Under the pieces are notes generated by a model, which searched no databases, had not been told where the DNA came from, and worked only from the letters and a program-made list of their open reading frames with translations. Shown here one piece after another: positions 36,481-44,519 of a stretch of 64,000 nucleotides of DNA; within the stretch, counting starts at the first letter, position 1; each line of letters starts with the position of its first letter. The position numbers were made by a program, and so were the translations under genes. Source of the stretch: CAVRQM01 sp963756975 (GTDB lineage Bacteria; Pseudomonadota; Alphaproteobacteria; Acetobacterales; Acetobacteraceae); contig CAVWPS010000002.1 of the NCBI GenBank assembly GCA_963756975.1, positions 992,001 through 1,056,000 on the forward strand, read 5' to 3'.

Positions 36481-37536
36481 GTGGCGATCGACCCCGGTAC
36501 CCCGCTTCCCGATCTGTCACCCGACGAGCCCGCCGGACCGAATCTGGAGTTCGACAGCGCGTTCGCCGAACTGGAGCGACAGGCGCAGGGCAAGCCGGAA
36601 CAGCAATACGGCTCGACCATCGTTCCGGCGGAAGACCCGGAGTGGAAAGACGTCGTCGCCAGCGCCTGGGCCTTGCTGGAGCGGACCTACGATCTGCGCG
36701 TGTTCTCCCACCTCGCCGTCGGCCGTCTGCAGCGTGAGGGCGTGGCCGGATATGCCGAGACGCTCGACCTGATCAAGCAAGTTCTGGATCAACGCTGGGC
36801 GCAGGTGCACCCGCAACTCGACCCGGAAGACGACAACGACCCGACGCTGAGAGCCAATGCGCTGCTCGCGATCGCGGAGCCGGTGCGCGTCATGCGGTTC
36901 CTGCGGCACATGCCGCTGGCGCGCTCGGCCCGCGCCGGCGCGGTGAGCTGGCGCGACATCGCCGCCGCCAACGGCACGATCGAGGTCGAGGACGGCGCGG
37001 CCAAGCTGACGACGCAGATCATCTCCGCCGCGTTCCGGGAGACGGACGCGACGGCGCTCGCGGCCCTGCGCGCGGCGCTCGCCTCCGCCGCCGCCAACGC
37101 GGTCGCGATCCCCGCCGTGTTCGACGACGCGGCGGGCTTCGGCACCGGGCCGGACCTCACCGAACTCGTCAAACTTTTGCGTGATATCTTGCGCATGATG
37201 GACGGCTTCATCGTCGCGGACGACGGACCGGCCGACGACGATATGCCCGACGAACCCGAATCCGCGGATGCCGGCGCGCAGACGTCCGAGGTCCGCACGC
37301 GCGGTTCGGGAATGAGCATCGCCTCGCTCGGGCCGATCTCGAGCCGCGCGGATGCCGTGCGGCTGCTGCAGATCGTCAGCGATTATTATGAACGTAACGA
37401 GCCATCGAGTCCGTTGCCGTTATTAATTGCCCGAGCGCTTCGATTGGCTGATAAGAGCTTCATGGACGTGCTACGGGACATCGCGCCCGACGGCGTCAGC
37501 CAAGCGGAACTTATCGCGGGCAACGCCGGCGGATAG
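36481..37536 (+). CDS. tssA: T6SS assembly protein TssA
   Basis: TssA initiates and caps sheath/tube polymerisation. The 351-residue protein has an ImpA N-terminal domain (residues ~5-130), with the family-typical order of NLEFDSAFAELERQAQGKPE, WKDVVASAWALLERTYDLRV and QRWAQVHPQLDPEDDNDPTL, and a C-terminal end with SRADAVRLLQIVSDYYERNEPSSPLPLLI, a stretch highly characteristic of TssA (given here as key words of a longer motif at about residues 282-310). The start is GTG at 36481. Confidence 0.92.
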   Translation: MAIDPGTPLPDLSPDEPAGPNLEFDSAFAELERQAQGKPEQQYGSTIVPAEDPEWKDVVASAWALLERTYDLRVFSHLAVGRLQREGVAGYAETLDLIKQVLDQRWAQVHPQLDPEDDNDPTLRANALLAIAEPVRVMRFLRHMPLARSARAGAVSWRDIAAANGTIEVEDGAAKLTTQIISAAFRETDATALAALRAALASAAANAVAIPAVFDDAAGFGTGPDLTELVKLLRDILRMMDGFIVADDGPADDDMPDEPESADAGAQTSEVRTRGSGMSIASLGPISSRADAVRLLQIVSDYYERNEPSSPLPLLIARALRLADKSFMDVLRDIAPDGVSQAELIAGNAGG

Positions 37537-37607
37537 ACGGGCTTTCGAAGTGGCGACGGCGATGAACGCGGTGGGCGTTCATCGAGCAACAGACGGGGGA
37601 AATAGAG

Positions 37608-38129
37608 ATGGCCAAGGCCAGCAGTCAGAAGTTCATCGCCCGCAATCGAGCGCCGCGCGTCCAGATCGAATATGATGTCGAGACGTATGGTTCCGAGAAG
37701 AAGGTGCAGTTGCCGTTCGTCGTCGGCGTCATGTCCGACCTCTCCGGCAAGCCGACCGAGCCGCTGCCCCCGATCGTCGACCGCAAGATGCTCGAGATCG
37801 ACATCGACAACTTCGACGACCGTCTGAAGTCGATGAAGCCGCGCGTCGCGTTCACCGTGCCGAACACGCTGACCGGCGAGGGCAACGTCGCGGTCGACAT
37901 CACCTTCAAGAGCATGGACGATTTCTCGCCCGCCGCCGTGGCGCGCAACGTCGAGGCGCTGGCCAAGCTGCTCGAGGCGCGCACGCAGTTGTCGAACCTG
38001 ATGACCTACATGGACGGCAAGACCGGTGCCGAGGAACTGGTCGGCAAGCTGCTGCAGGACCCGGCGCTGATGGCGAGCCTCGCCGCGGCGCCGAAGCCGC
38101 CCGGCGAGCCGACCGGCGGGGAGGAATAA
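37608..38129 (+). CDS. tssB: T6SS contractile sheath small subunit TssB
   Basis: TssB (VipA) pairs with TssC to form the contractile sheath around the Hcp tube. The 173-residue protein has RAPRVQIEYDVETYGSEKKV, LPFVVGVMSDLSGKP and DIDNFDDRLKSMKPRV, the family hallmarks, and a C-terminal helix LLEARTQLSNLMTYMDGK. The ATG at 37608 follows GGGGAAATAGAG. It is three bases upstream of tssC. Compared with the fused protein at 52272 this is the canonical stand-alone subunit. Confidence 0.96.
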   Translation: MAKASSQKFIARNRAPRVQIEYDVETYGSEKKVQLPFVVGVMSDLSGKPTEPLPPIVDRKMLEIDIDNFDDRLKSMKPRVAFTVPNTLTGEGNVAVDITFKSMDDFSPAAVARNVEALAKLLEARTQLSNLMTYMDGKTGAEELVGKLLQDPALMASLAAAPKPPGEPTGGEE

Positions 38130-38132
38130 GCG

Positions 38133-39623
38133 ATGTCCGGAACCGAGCTTGCAACCGGCACCAGTGCCGGCGGCGTTACCGAGACCACCGCCACCACCGA
38201 TTTCTCGGCGCTGCTGAACCGTGAGTTCAAGCCCAAGAGCGATCGTGCCCGCGAAGCGGTCGAGAGCGCGATCCACACGCTCGCCACGCAGGCGCTCGCG
38301 ACGACGTCGCTGATCTCGAACGACGCGCTCCGCTCGATCGAGGCGATGATCACCGCCATCGACGCCAAGCTGACCGAGCAGATCAACGCGATCATGCACC
38401 ACGAGGATTTCCAGCAGCTGGAATCCGCGTGGCGCGGCCTGTCGTACATGGTCAACAACACCGAGACCGACGAGACGCTGAAGATCAAGGTCCTGAACGT
38501 CTCCAAGAAGGACCTCGCGAAAAGCCTCAAGAAGTTCCGCGGCACCGCCTGGGACCAGAGCCCGGTGTTCAAGAAGATCTACGAGGAGGAGTTCGGCCAG
38601 TTCGGCGGCGAGCCGTTCGGCTTGCTGGTCGGCGACTATTACTTCGACCACGGCCCGGCCGACGTGCAGTTGCTGGGCGACATCGCGCAGGTCGCGGCCG
38701 GCGCGCACGCCCCGTTCATCGCGGCGGCGAACCCGACCGTCATGCAGCTGGACACATGGGACGAGCTGGCCAACCCGCGCGATCTGACGAAGATCTTCCA
38801 GACGCCGGAATACGCGGCGTGGCGCTCGCTGCGGGAAAGCGAGGACTCGCGCTACATCGGCCTCGCCATGCCGCGCTTCCTCGCGCGCCTGCCGTACGGG
38901 GCCAAGACCGACGCGGTCGAGGAGTTCGCGTTCGAGGAGGACACGACCGGGGCCGACAGCGCCAAGTACACGTGGGCCAACTCCGCCTACGCGATGGCGA
39001 CCAACATCACCCGGGCGTTCAAGCTGTACGGCTGGACCACCCGCATTCGCGGCATCGAGAGCGGCGGCGCGGTCGAGGGTCTGCCGACGCACACCTTCCC
39101 GTCCGATGACGGCGGCGTCGCGATGAAGTGCCCGACCGAGATCGCGATCAGCGACCGGCGCGAGGCGGAATTGGCCAAGAACGGCTTCATGCCGCTGATC
39201 TACAAGAAGAACTCCGACTTCGCGGCGTTCATCGGCGCGCAGTCCCTGCAAAAGCCGCAGGAATACGACGACCCGGCCGCGACCTCGAACGCGAACCTGG
39301 CCGCGCGCCTGCCCTATTTGTTCGCCAGCTGCCGGTTCGCGCACTACCTGAAGTGCATGGTGCGCGACAAGATCGGCAGCACCATGACGATGAGCCAGTT
39401 GCAGAACTGGTTGCAGACCTGGCTCAACAAGTATGTCGACGGTGCCCCCGACTCTTCGCCGGAAGAGTGGAAGGCAACCCACCCGCTCGCGGAAGGCCTC
39501 GTCGAGGTCGTCGCGAACGAGGAGAACCCCGGCTACTACAGCGCCAAGTTCTTCCTCAAGCCGCACTACCAGCTCGAGGGGCTCACGGTTTCGCTGCGCC
39601 TCGTGTCGCGGATGCCGAAGTAA
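38133..39623 (+). CDS. tssC: T6SS contractile sheath large subunit TssC
   Basis: TssC (VipB) forms the outer layer of the sheath and carries the ClpV-accessible region. The 496-residue protein shows the diagnostic segments HHEDFQQLESAWRGLSYMV, KKFRGTAWDQSPVFKKIYEE, GQFGGEPFGLLVGDYYFDH, RDLTKIFQTPEYAAWRSLRE and, at the end, KPHYQLEGLTVSLRLVSRMP. Length is normal. Translation is probably coupled to tssB (3-base gap). Confidence 0.97.
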   Translation: MSGTELATGTSAGGVTETTATTDFSALLNREFKPKSDRAREAVESAIHTLATQALATTSLISNDALRSIEAMITAIDAKLTEQINAIMHHEDFQQLESAWRGLSYMVNNTETDETLKIKVLNVSKKDLAKSLKKFRGTAWDQSPVFKKIYEEEFGQFGGEPFGLLVGDYYFDHGPADVQLLGDIAQVAAGAHAPFIAAANPTVMQLDTWDELANPRDLTKIFQTPEYAAWRSLRESEDSRYIGLAMPRFLARLPYGAKTDAVEEFAFEEDTTGADSAKYTWANSAYAMATNITRAFKLYGWTTRIRGIESGGAVEGLPTHTFPSDDGGVAMKCPTEIAISDRREAELAKNGFMPLIYKKNSDFAAFIGAQSLQKPQEYDDPAATSNANLAARLPYLFASCRFAHYLKCMVRDKIGSTMTMSQLQNWLQTWLNKYVDGAPDSSPEEWKATHPLAEGLVEVVANEENPGYYSAKFFLKPHYQLEGLTVSLRLVSRMPK

Positions 39624-39670
39624 CAGCCCACCGCCCACCTTCCGCCAATCCCGCTTAGAGAGGAAACGTC

Positions 39671-40243
39671 ATGGCAATCGACTCCTATATGGTCTTCACC
39701 AAATACGACGGAACCGCGATCGCGGCCGAGTCGCAGGTCGACCTGTCCAAGAACGCCGAAGAGCTCGCGGCACCGTTCAAGAGCGCGACCGGCAAGATCT
39801 TCGAAGTCGAGAACTACAGCTTCGACATCGAGCAGACGCTGAACATCAGCAGCCAGAGCTCGGGCGCCGGCGCGGGCAAGATCACGTTCAACCCGTTCAG
39901 CATCAGCCGCAAGATCGACATCGCCTCGCCGACCTTCTTCACGATGGCCTGCAACGGCACCGCCTTCAAGACGGTGACGCTCGGCCTGCGCAAGAGCGCC
40001 GGCACGGATGCGTCGGGCGTGTTCTACCTGCGCTTCGACTTCAAGCTCGTCGCCGTGAAGACGCTCGGCTGGGAGCATGACGACAAGTCGCCGAAGGAGA
40101 ACGTGACGTTCGAATACGGCGGCCTGCAGATCCGCTACACGATGCAGAAGCCGGATGGCAGCTTCGACAAGGTCATCCCCGCCGGCTGGAACAAGGTCAA
40201 GAACATCGTCGACGTCGGCGACGGCCCGATTTCCGGCTCCTAA
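39671..40243 (+). CDS. hcp: T6SS tube protein Hcp
   Basis: Hcp hexamers stack into the inner tube expelled by sheath contraction. The 190-residue protein begins MAIDSYMVFTKYDG and has EVENYSFDIEQTLNIS, ISRKIDIASPTFFTMACNG and VTFEYGGLQIRYTMQKPDGS, matching Hcp1-family strands. It is about 25 residues longer than many Hcps. GAGAGGAAACG precedes the ATG. Two further Hcp-like proteins are encoded at 59459 and 60045; this is the most canonical one and the likely main tube subunit. Confidence 0.95.
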   Translation: MAIDSYMVFTKYDGTAIAAESQVDLSKNAEELAAPFKSATGKIFEVENYSFDIEQTLNISSQSSGAGAGKITFNPFSISRKIDIASPTFFTMACNGTAFKTVTLGLRKSAGTDASGVFYLRFDFKLVAVKTLGWEHDDKSPKENVTFEYGGLQIRYTMQKPDGSFDKVIPAGWNKVKNIVDVGDGPISGS

Positions 40244-40265
40244 GCCGCAAACCGGCGACGCACCG

Positions 40266-41087
40266 ATGGACGCGCGCGAGCTTCTGCAGAGTGGCGACCC
40301 GCGCGGCGCGCTCGATGCGTTGAAGCAGCAGGTCCGCAAATCCCCTCGCGAGGCGGGATTGCGGACCTTCCTGTTCCAAATGTTCTGCGTGTTCGGCGAG
40401 TGGGAGCGCGCACTGGCCCAGCTTACGGTCGCAGCCGAACTCGACCCGCTCGCGCTGCCGATGGCCGAGACCTATCGCACCCTGATCCGCTGCGAGATGG
40501 TCCGCGCCGGCGTGTTCGCGGCGACGCGCACGCCGACCGTGTTCGGTCAGCCGCTACCGTGGATATCCCTCTTGATCGAGGCGAACCGCGCGCTCGCGAA
40601 CGGTGCGTTCGCGGCGGCCGCGCATTTGCGTGACGAGGCGTTCGAGGCGGCGGATGCGGTTGCCGGAACGGCCGACGACCAACCGTTCGCATGGATCGCC
40701 GACGCCGACCCGCGCCTCGGTCCGGTGCTGGAGGCGATCGTCGACGGCACCTATTACTGGATCCCGTTGCAGCACGTGGCCGAACTCAAGATCGAGCCTC
40801 CGGTCGACCTGCGCGATCAGGTCTGGCTGCCCGTCGACCTCACCTGGACCAACGGCGGCAAGTCGGTCGGCTTCATCCCGAGCCGCTATCCCGGCAGTGC
40901 GGAGGCCGCCGATCCGTTGCTCGCGGTCGGGCGCAAGACGGAATGGGTCGAGCATGGGGCGGCCGACGATGGCTGGGCGCTCGGCGTCGGCCAGCGCATG
41001 TTCGCCACCGACGAGACCGAACTCGCTCTTCTGGATGTGCGCCATCTGGTGCTCGGCACCGGAGCCGCGGATCACGCCGACAGCTGA
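40266..41087 (+). CDS. tagJ: T6SS accessory protein TagJ (ImpE/SciE family)
   Basis: TagJ binds the N-terminal helix of TssB in some systems and modulates sheath recycling by ClpV. The 273-residue product starts MDARELLQSGDPRGALDALK, a TPR-like helical N-terminus followed by LRTFLFQMFCVFGEWERAL, both diagnostic for ImpE. The C-terminal part holds YYWIPLQHVAELKIEPPVD and RDQVWLPVDLTW. The ATG at 40266 is chosen because the open frame upstream is the end of hcp in another register. It abuts tssE. Confidence 0.92.
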   Translation: MDARELLQSGDPRGALDALKQQVRKSPREAGLRTFLFQMFCVFGEWERALAQLTVAAELDPLALPMAETYRTLIRCEMVRAGVFAATRTPTVFGQPLPWISLLIEANRALANGAFAAAAHLRDEAFEAADAVAGTADDQPFAWIADADPRLGPVLEAIVDGTYYWIPLQHVAELKIEPPVDLRDQVWLPVDLTWTNGGKSVGFIPSRYPGSAEAADPLLAVGRKTEWVEHGAADDGWALGVGQRMFATDETELALLDVRHLVLGTGAADHADS

Positions 41088-41597
41088 ATGGCGGAACTCA
41101 ACCGGACCGAGCGGCTACAGCCGTCCCTGCTGGATCGCCTGACCGATCTGGCACCCGAAAATCGCCGCGAGTCGCTCGATCAGCAGACGCTGACGATGGC
41201 GCAGTTGCGCCGCGCCGTGCTGCGCGACCTCGGCTGGCTGCTGAACGCGACCAACCTCGACACGGTGGACGACCTGCCGGCCGGTTCGCTGGTCGCGCGC
41301 AGCACGCTCAATTTCGGCATCCCCGGGATCGCCGGAACCGACGCGCTCGACGGACGGGGCGGCACGCTCGAATCGTCGGTGGCGCAAGCGATCCGCGCGT
41401 ACGAGCCGCGCATCAAGGCCGACACGCTGAGGGTGCGGGCGAAGCCGTTCCAACGCGACGAGGGCGTGCCGACGCTGGTGCTCGAAATCACCGGCGAGCT
41501 GTGGGCGCAACCCGTACCGCAGCAACTGTTCCTCGAGACGGCGATCGAGCTGGAGACACGGATCGCCGTGGTGGTCGAAAGCAAGGGGCGGGCCTGA
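41088..41597 (+). CDS. tssE: T6SS baseplate protein TssE (gp25-like)
   Basis: TssE is the gp25-like lysozyme-fold baseplate wedge protein that nucleates the sheath. The 169-residue product has LQPSLLDRLTDLAPENRRES at the N-terminus, VLRDLGWLLNATNL, S-T-L-N-F-G-I-P-G-I, and the EPR-type core A-Y-E-P-R-I with V-L-E-I-T-G-E-L at the end. Start and stop abut tagJ and overlap tssF (TGATG). Confidence 0.93.
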   Translation: MAELNRTERLQPSLLDRLTDLAPENRRESLDQQTLTMAQLRRAVLRDLGWLLNATNLDTVDDLPAGSLVARSTLNFGIPGIAGTDALDGRGGTLESSVAQAIRAYEPRIKADTLRVRAKPFQRDEGVPTLVLEITGELWAQPVPQQLFLETAIELETRIAVVVESKGRA

Positions 41598-43474
41598 TGG
41601 ATCCGCGCCTGCTGCGGCTCTACGAATCCGAACTCGCGTTCATGCGCGACATGGGCGGCGAGTTCGCGAGCGAGTTCCCGAAGATCGCCGGGCGGCTCGG
41701 GCTGGCGAACACCGAGGTGCAGGATCCGTACGTCGAGCGCCTGCTGGAGGGCTTCGCGTTCCTGACCGCGCGCGTGCAGCTGAAGATGGAGGCGGAGTTT
41801 CCGACCTTCACGCAATCGCTGCTGCAGATGGTCTATCCGCACTACCTCGCACCCACTCCCGCGATGGCGATCGTGCGGTTCCAGCCCGACGCGGCACTGC
41901 GGAGCATGCCCGAAGGCGTGCTGCTGCCCGCAGGGACCGAATTGCGCAGCGTGCTCGGGACCGAGGACCAGACGAATTGCGAGTTCCGCACCGCGCATGC
42001 GGTCCAGCTGCTGCCGATCCAGCTCTCCGAGGCCGAGTATATCGGCTCGTCCGCCGCCGTCGCCGCACTCGGCCTGCCAGACCGACGGGGCGTGAAGGCG
42101 GCGATCCGGTTGCGGCTCAAAGTCACCGGCGACATGGGCTTCGACAAGCTCGCGCTGGAGCGGCTGACGTTCTTTCTCGGCGGCGCCGAGGGTGCGCGGA
42201 TGCGGCTGTACGAACAGCTCGTCTGCAACGTCGTCCAGCTACACGTCCGCCCGACCACGCGCCCGCTGCCGTGGCAAGAAAACCTGCCGCCGTCGTCCGT
42301 CCGCCCGCTCGGGTTCGAGCCGGAGGAGGCGATGCTGCCCCGGGTCGACCAGTCGTTCGACGGCTACCGGCTGCTGCAGGAATATTACGCCATGCCGGAG
42401 CGGTTCCTGTTCGTCGGCATCGACGGGCTGGACCGCGCGTCCATCCGCTGCACCGGCGGCGAGATGGAGATCGTCATCCTGCTCGACCGCGCCGACCCGG
42501 TCCTCGCAACCGCGTTCAGCACGGACGCGATGCTGCTGTTCTGCGCGCCGGCGATCAACCTGTTCCCCCGCCGCAGCGACCGCATCAACCTCGGCGGCGG
42601 CACGGCCGAGCATCAGGTGGTGCCGGACCGCATGCGCCCGCTCGATTTCGAGGTGTTCGACGTGCGCGGCGTCGAGGGTTACAGCAGCGACGGCACCGCG
42701 CCGCAGCGCTTCCTGCCGTTCTATGCCGCCAACGATCTGAGCCGGAACCCGGAACACCGCAGCTACTACACGCTGCGCCGGCAGCCCCGGCAGTTGTCGT
42801 CGCGCAGCCGGCAGCGCGGCCCGCGCTCCAGCTATCTCGGTCATGAGCTGTTCGTCACCTTGGTCGACGCGGAGCAGGCCCCGGTCAGCCGCGAGTTGCG
42901 CCAGCTCGGGCTCGATCTGCTGTGCACCAACCGCGACCTGCCGCTGTCGATGCCGGTCGGACGTCAGAACACCGACTTTACCATCGTCGTCAGCGCGCCG
43001 GTCGCGTCGGTGCGCTGCGTGGTCGGGCCGACCGCGCCGCGCCCATGCCGCGGCGACGGCGATTACGCGTGGCGGTTCATCAGCCATCTCGGCCTCAACT
43101 ATCTGAGCCTGACCGACACCGACGCGCTGCACGGGGCCGCCGCGCTGCGCGAGTTGCTGCGGTTGTACGTGCCGTCCAATCAGTCGATCGCGGTGCGGCA
43201 GCTCGAAGGTTTGCTGTCGGTCGCGTCGCAATCGATCGTGCGCCGCATCCCCGGCAGCGGCCCGATGGCGGCCGGCCGCGGCCTCGGCATCACGCTCACG
43301 ATGGACGAGGCGCCGTTCGGCGGCAGCGGTGCCGTGCTGCTCGCCAGCGTGCTCGAGCGGTTCTTTGCGAAATACGTCTCGATCAACGGCTTTACCGAAA
43401 CGTCGCTGCGGATCACCGAGCGGGGCGACGTGATGCGCTGGCCGCTGCGGCTCGGCAACCGGGCGGTGTTCTAG
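41597..43474 (+). CDS. tssF: T6SS baseplate protein TssF
   Basis: TssF is the gp6-like wedge subunit working with TssG and TssK. The 625-residue protein opens with LRLYESELAFMRDMGGEFA and DPYVERLLEGFAFLTARVQL, then QMVYPHYLAPTPAMAIVRF, all TssF (VasA/ImpG) hallmarks; the C-terminal half includes RFLPFYAANDLS and ends with RWPLRLGNRAVF. Length is normal. The ATG overlaps the tssE stop by one base. Confidence 0.95.
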   Translation: MDPRLLRLYESELAFMRDMGGEFASEFPKIAGRLGLANTEVQDPYVERLLEGFAFLTARVQLKMEAEFPTFTQSLLQMVYPHYLAPTPAMAIVRFQPDAALRSMPEGVLLPAGTELRSVLGTEDQTNCEFRTAHAVQLLPIQLSEAEYIGSSAAVAALGLPDRRGVKAAIRLRLKVTGDMGFDKLALERLTFFLGGAEGARMRLYEQLVCNVVQLHVRPTTRPLPWQENLPPSSVRPLGFEPEEAMLPRVDQSFDGYRLLQEYYAMPERFLFVGIDGLDRASIRCTGGEMEIVILLDRADPVLATAFSTDAMLLFCAPAINLFPRRSDRINLGGGTAEHQVVPDRMRPLDFEVFDVRGVEGYSSDGTAPQRFLPFYAANDLSRNPEHRSYYTLRRQPRQLSSRSRQRGPRSSYLGHELFVTLVDAEQAPVSRELRQLGLDLLCTNRDLPLSMPVGRQNTDFTIVVSAPVASVRCVVGPTAPRPCRGDGDYAWRFISHLGLNYLSLTDTDALHGAAALRELLRLYVPSNQSIAVRQLEGLLSVASQSIVRRIPGSGPMAAGRGLGITLTMDEAPFGGSGAVLLASVLERFFAKYVSINGFTETSLRITERGDVMRWPLRLGNRAVF

Positions 43475-43475
43475 C

Positions 43476-44519
43476 GTGGCCGCGATCACCGACGATGTCG
43501 CGGCGGCCCCGCATGCGTGGGATTTCAACCGCGTGATGCGGGAGCTGGAGGCGCTGTACGCCGACCGCCCCCGGTTCGGCCACAGCGTGCGTCCGGCGCA
43601 GGATGCGATCCGGCTCGGGCAGGAGGCGTCGGTCGAGTTCGCCTCCGCCATGCTGGCCGGTGTCGCACGCGGAACCGACGGGCGGCCGGACCGGCTGTCG
43701 GTCAACTTCTTCGGCCTGTTCGGCCCCGACGGCCCGCTGCCGCTGCACCTGACCGAATACGCGCGCGACCGGCTGCGCAACGAGCGCGATCCGTCGTTCC
43801 AGCGGTTCGCCGATCTGTTCCACCACCGCGCATTGTCGCTGATGTATCGCGCCTGGGCCGACGTGCGCCCGGCCGTCAGCTTCGACCGGCCCGCCACCGA
43901 CCGGTTCGCCACCTATGTCGGGGCACTCGCGGGTCTCGGCATGGCCAGTCTGCGCGACCGCGACGCGATGCCCGATTTGTCGAAGCTGCATTTCGCGGGG
44001 TTGCTCGCGAACCAGACGCGGCACGCGGACGGCCTCGCCGCGATTCTCACCTCGTTCTTCACGATGCCGGTGCGGATCGCGTGCTTCATCGGCAGCTGGC
44101 TCGGGCTGGAGCCGTTCGACCACACGCGGCTGTCGGGCGGCGGCGATCCGGCGCGGCTCGGCGGCGGCGCGCTGCTCGGGCGGCGTGTCTGGAGCCGTCA
44201 GCACAAATTCCGCCTGATCTTCGGACCGCTCTCGCTGACCGAATACGAGCGCCTGCTGCCCGGCGGGCCGTCGTTTCACAAATTGGTTCCGATCGTCCGC
44301 AACTACGCGGGCGACGTGCTGGCGTGGGACGTGCAATTCGTCCTGCGCGCGCCCGAAGTGCCGGACACGCGGCTCGGCCAGTCGGGCCGGCTCGGGTGGA
44401 CGACCTGGCTTAAACCACGACGCAACCCGCAAGACGCCGCCGACCTGCTGCTCGAAGCGGGCGCGGACAGCATGGCCCGCAAGGTCGACACCAACGTCCA
44501 GGAAATGGAACCAGCATGA
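43476..44519 (+). CDS. tssG: T6SS baseplate protein TssG
   Basis: TssG (VasB/ImpH) is the second gp6-like wedge subunit. The 347-residue protein has WDFNRVMRELEALYADRPRF near the N-terminus, LSVNFFGLFGPDGPLPLHLT, RNERDPSFQRFADLFHHRAL and RHADGLAAILTSFFTMPVRI, in the normal family order. The start is a GTG one base after the tssF stop; the stop overlaps clpV (ATGA). Confidence 0.95.
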   Translation: MAAITDDVAAAPHAWDFNRVMRELEALYADRPRFGHSVRPAQDAIRLGQEASVEFASAMLAGVARGTDGRPDRLSVNFFGLFGPDGPLPLHLTEYARDRLRNERDPSFQRFADLFHHRALSLMYRAWADVRPAVSFDRPATDRFATYVGALAGLGMASLRDRDAMPDLSKLHFAGLLANQTRHADGLAAILTSFFTMPVRIACFIGSWLGLEPFDHTRLSGGGDPARLGGGALLGRRVWSRQHKFRLIFGPLSLTEYERLLPGGPSFHKLVPIVRNYAGDVLAWDVQFVLRAPEVPDTRLGQSGRLGWTTWLKPRRNPQDAADLLLEAGADSMARKVDTNVQEMEPA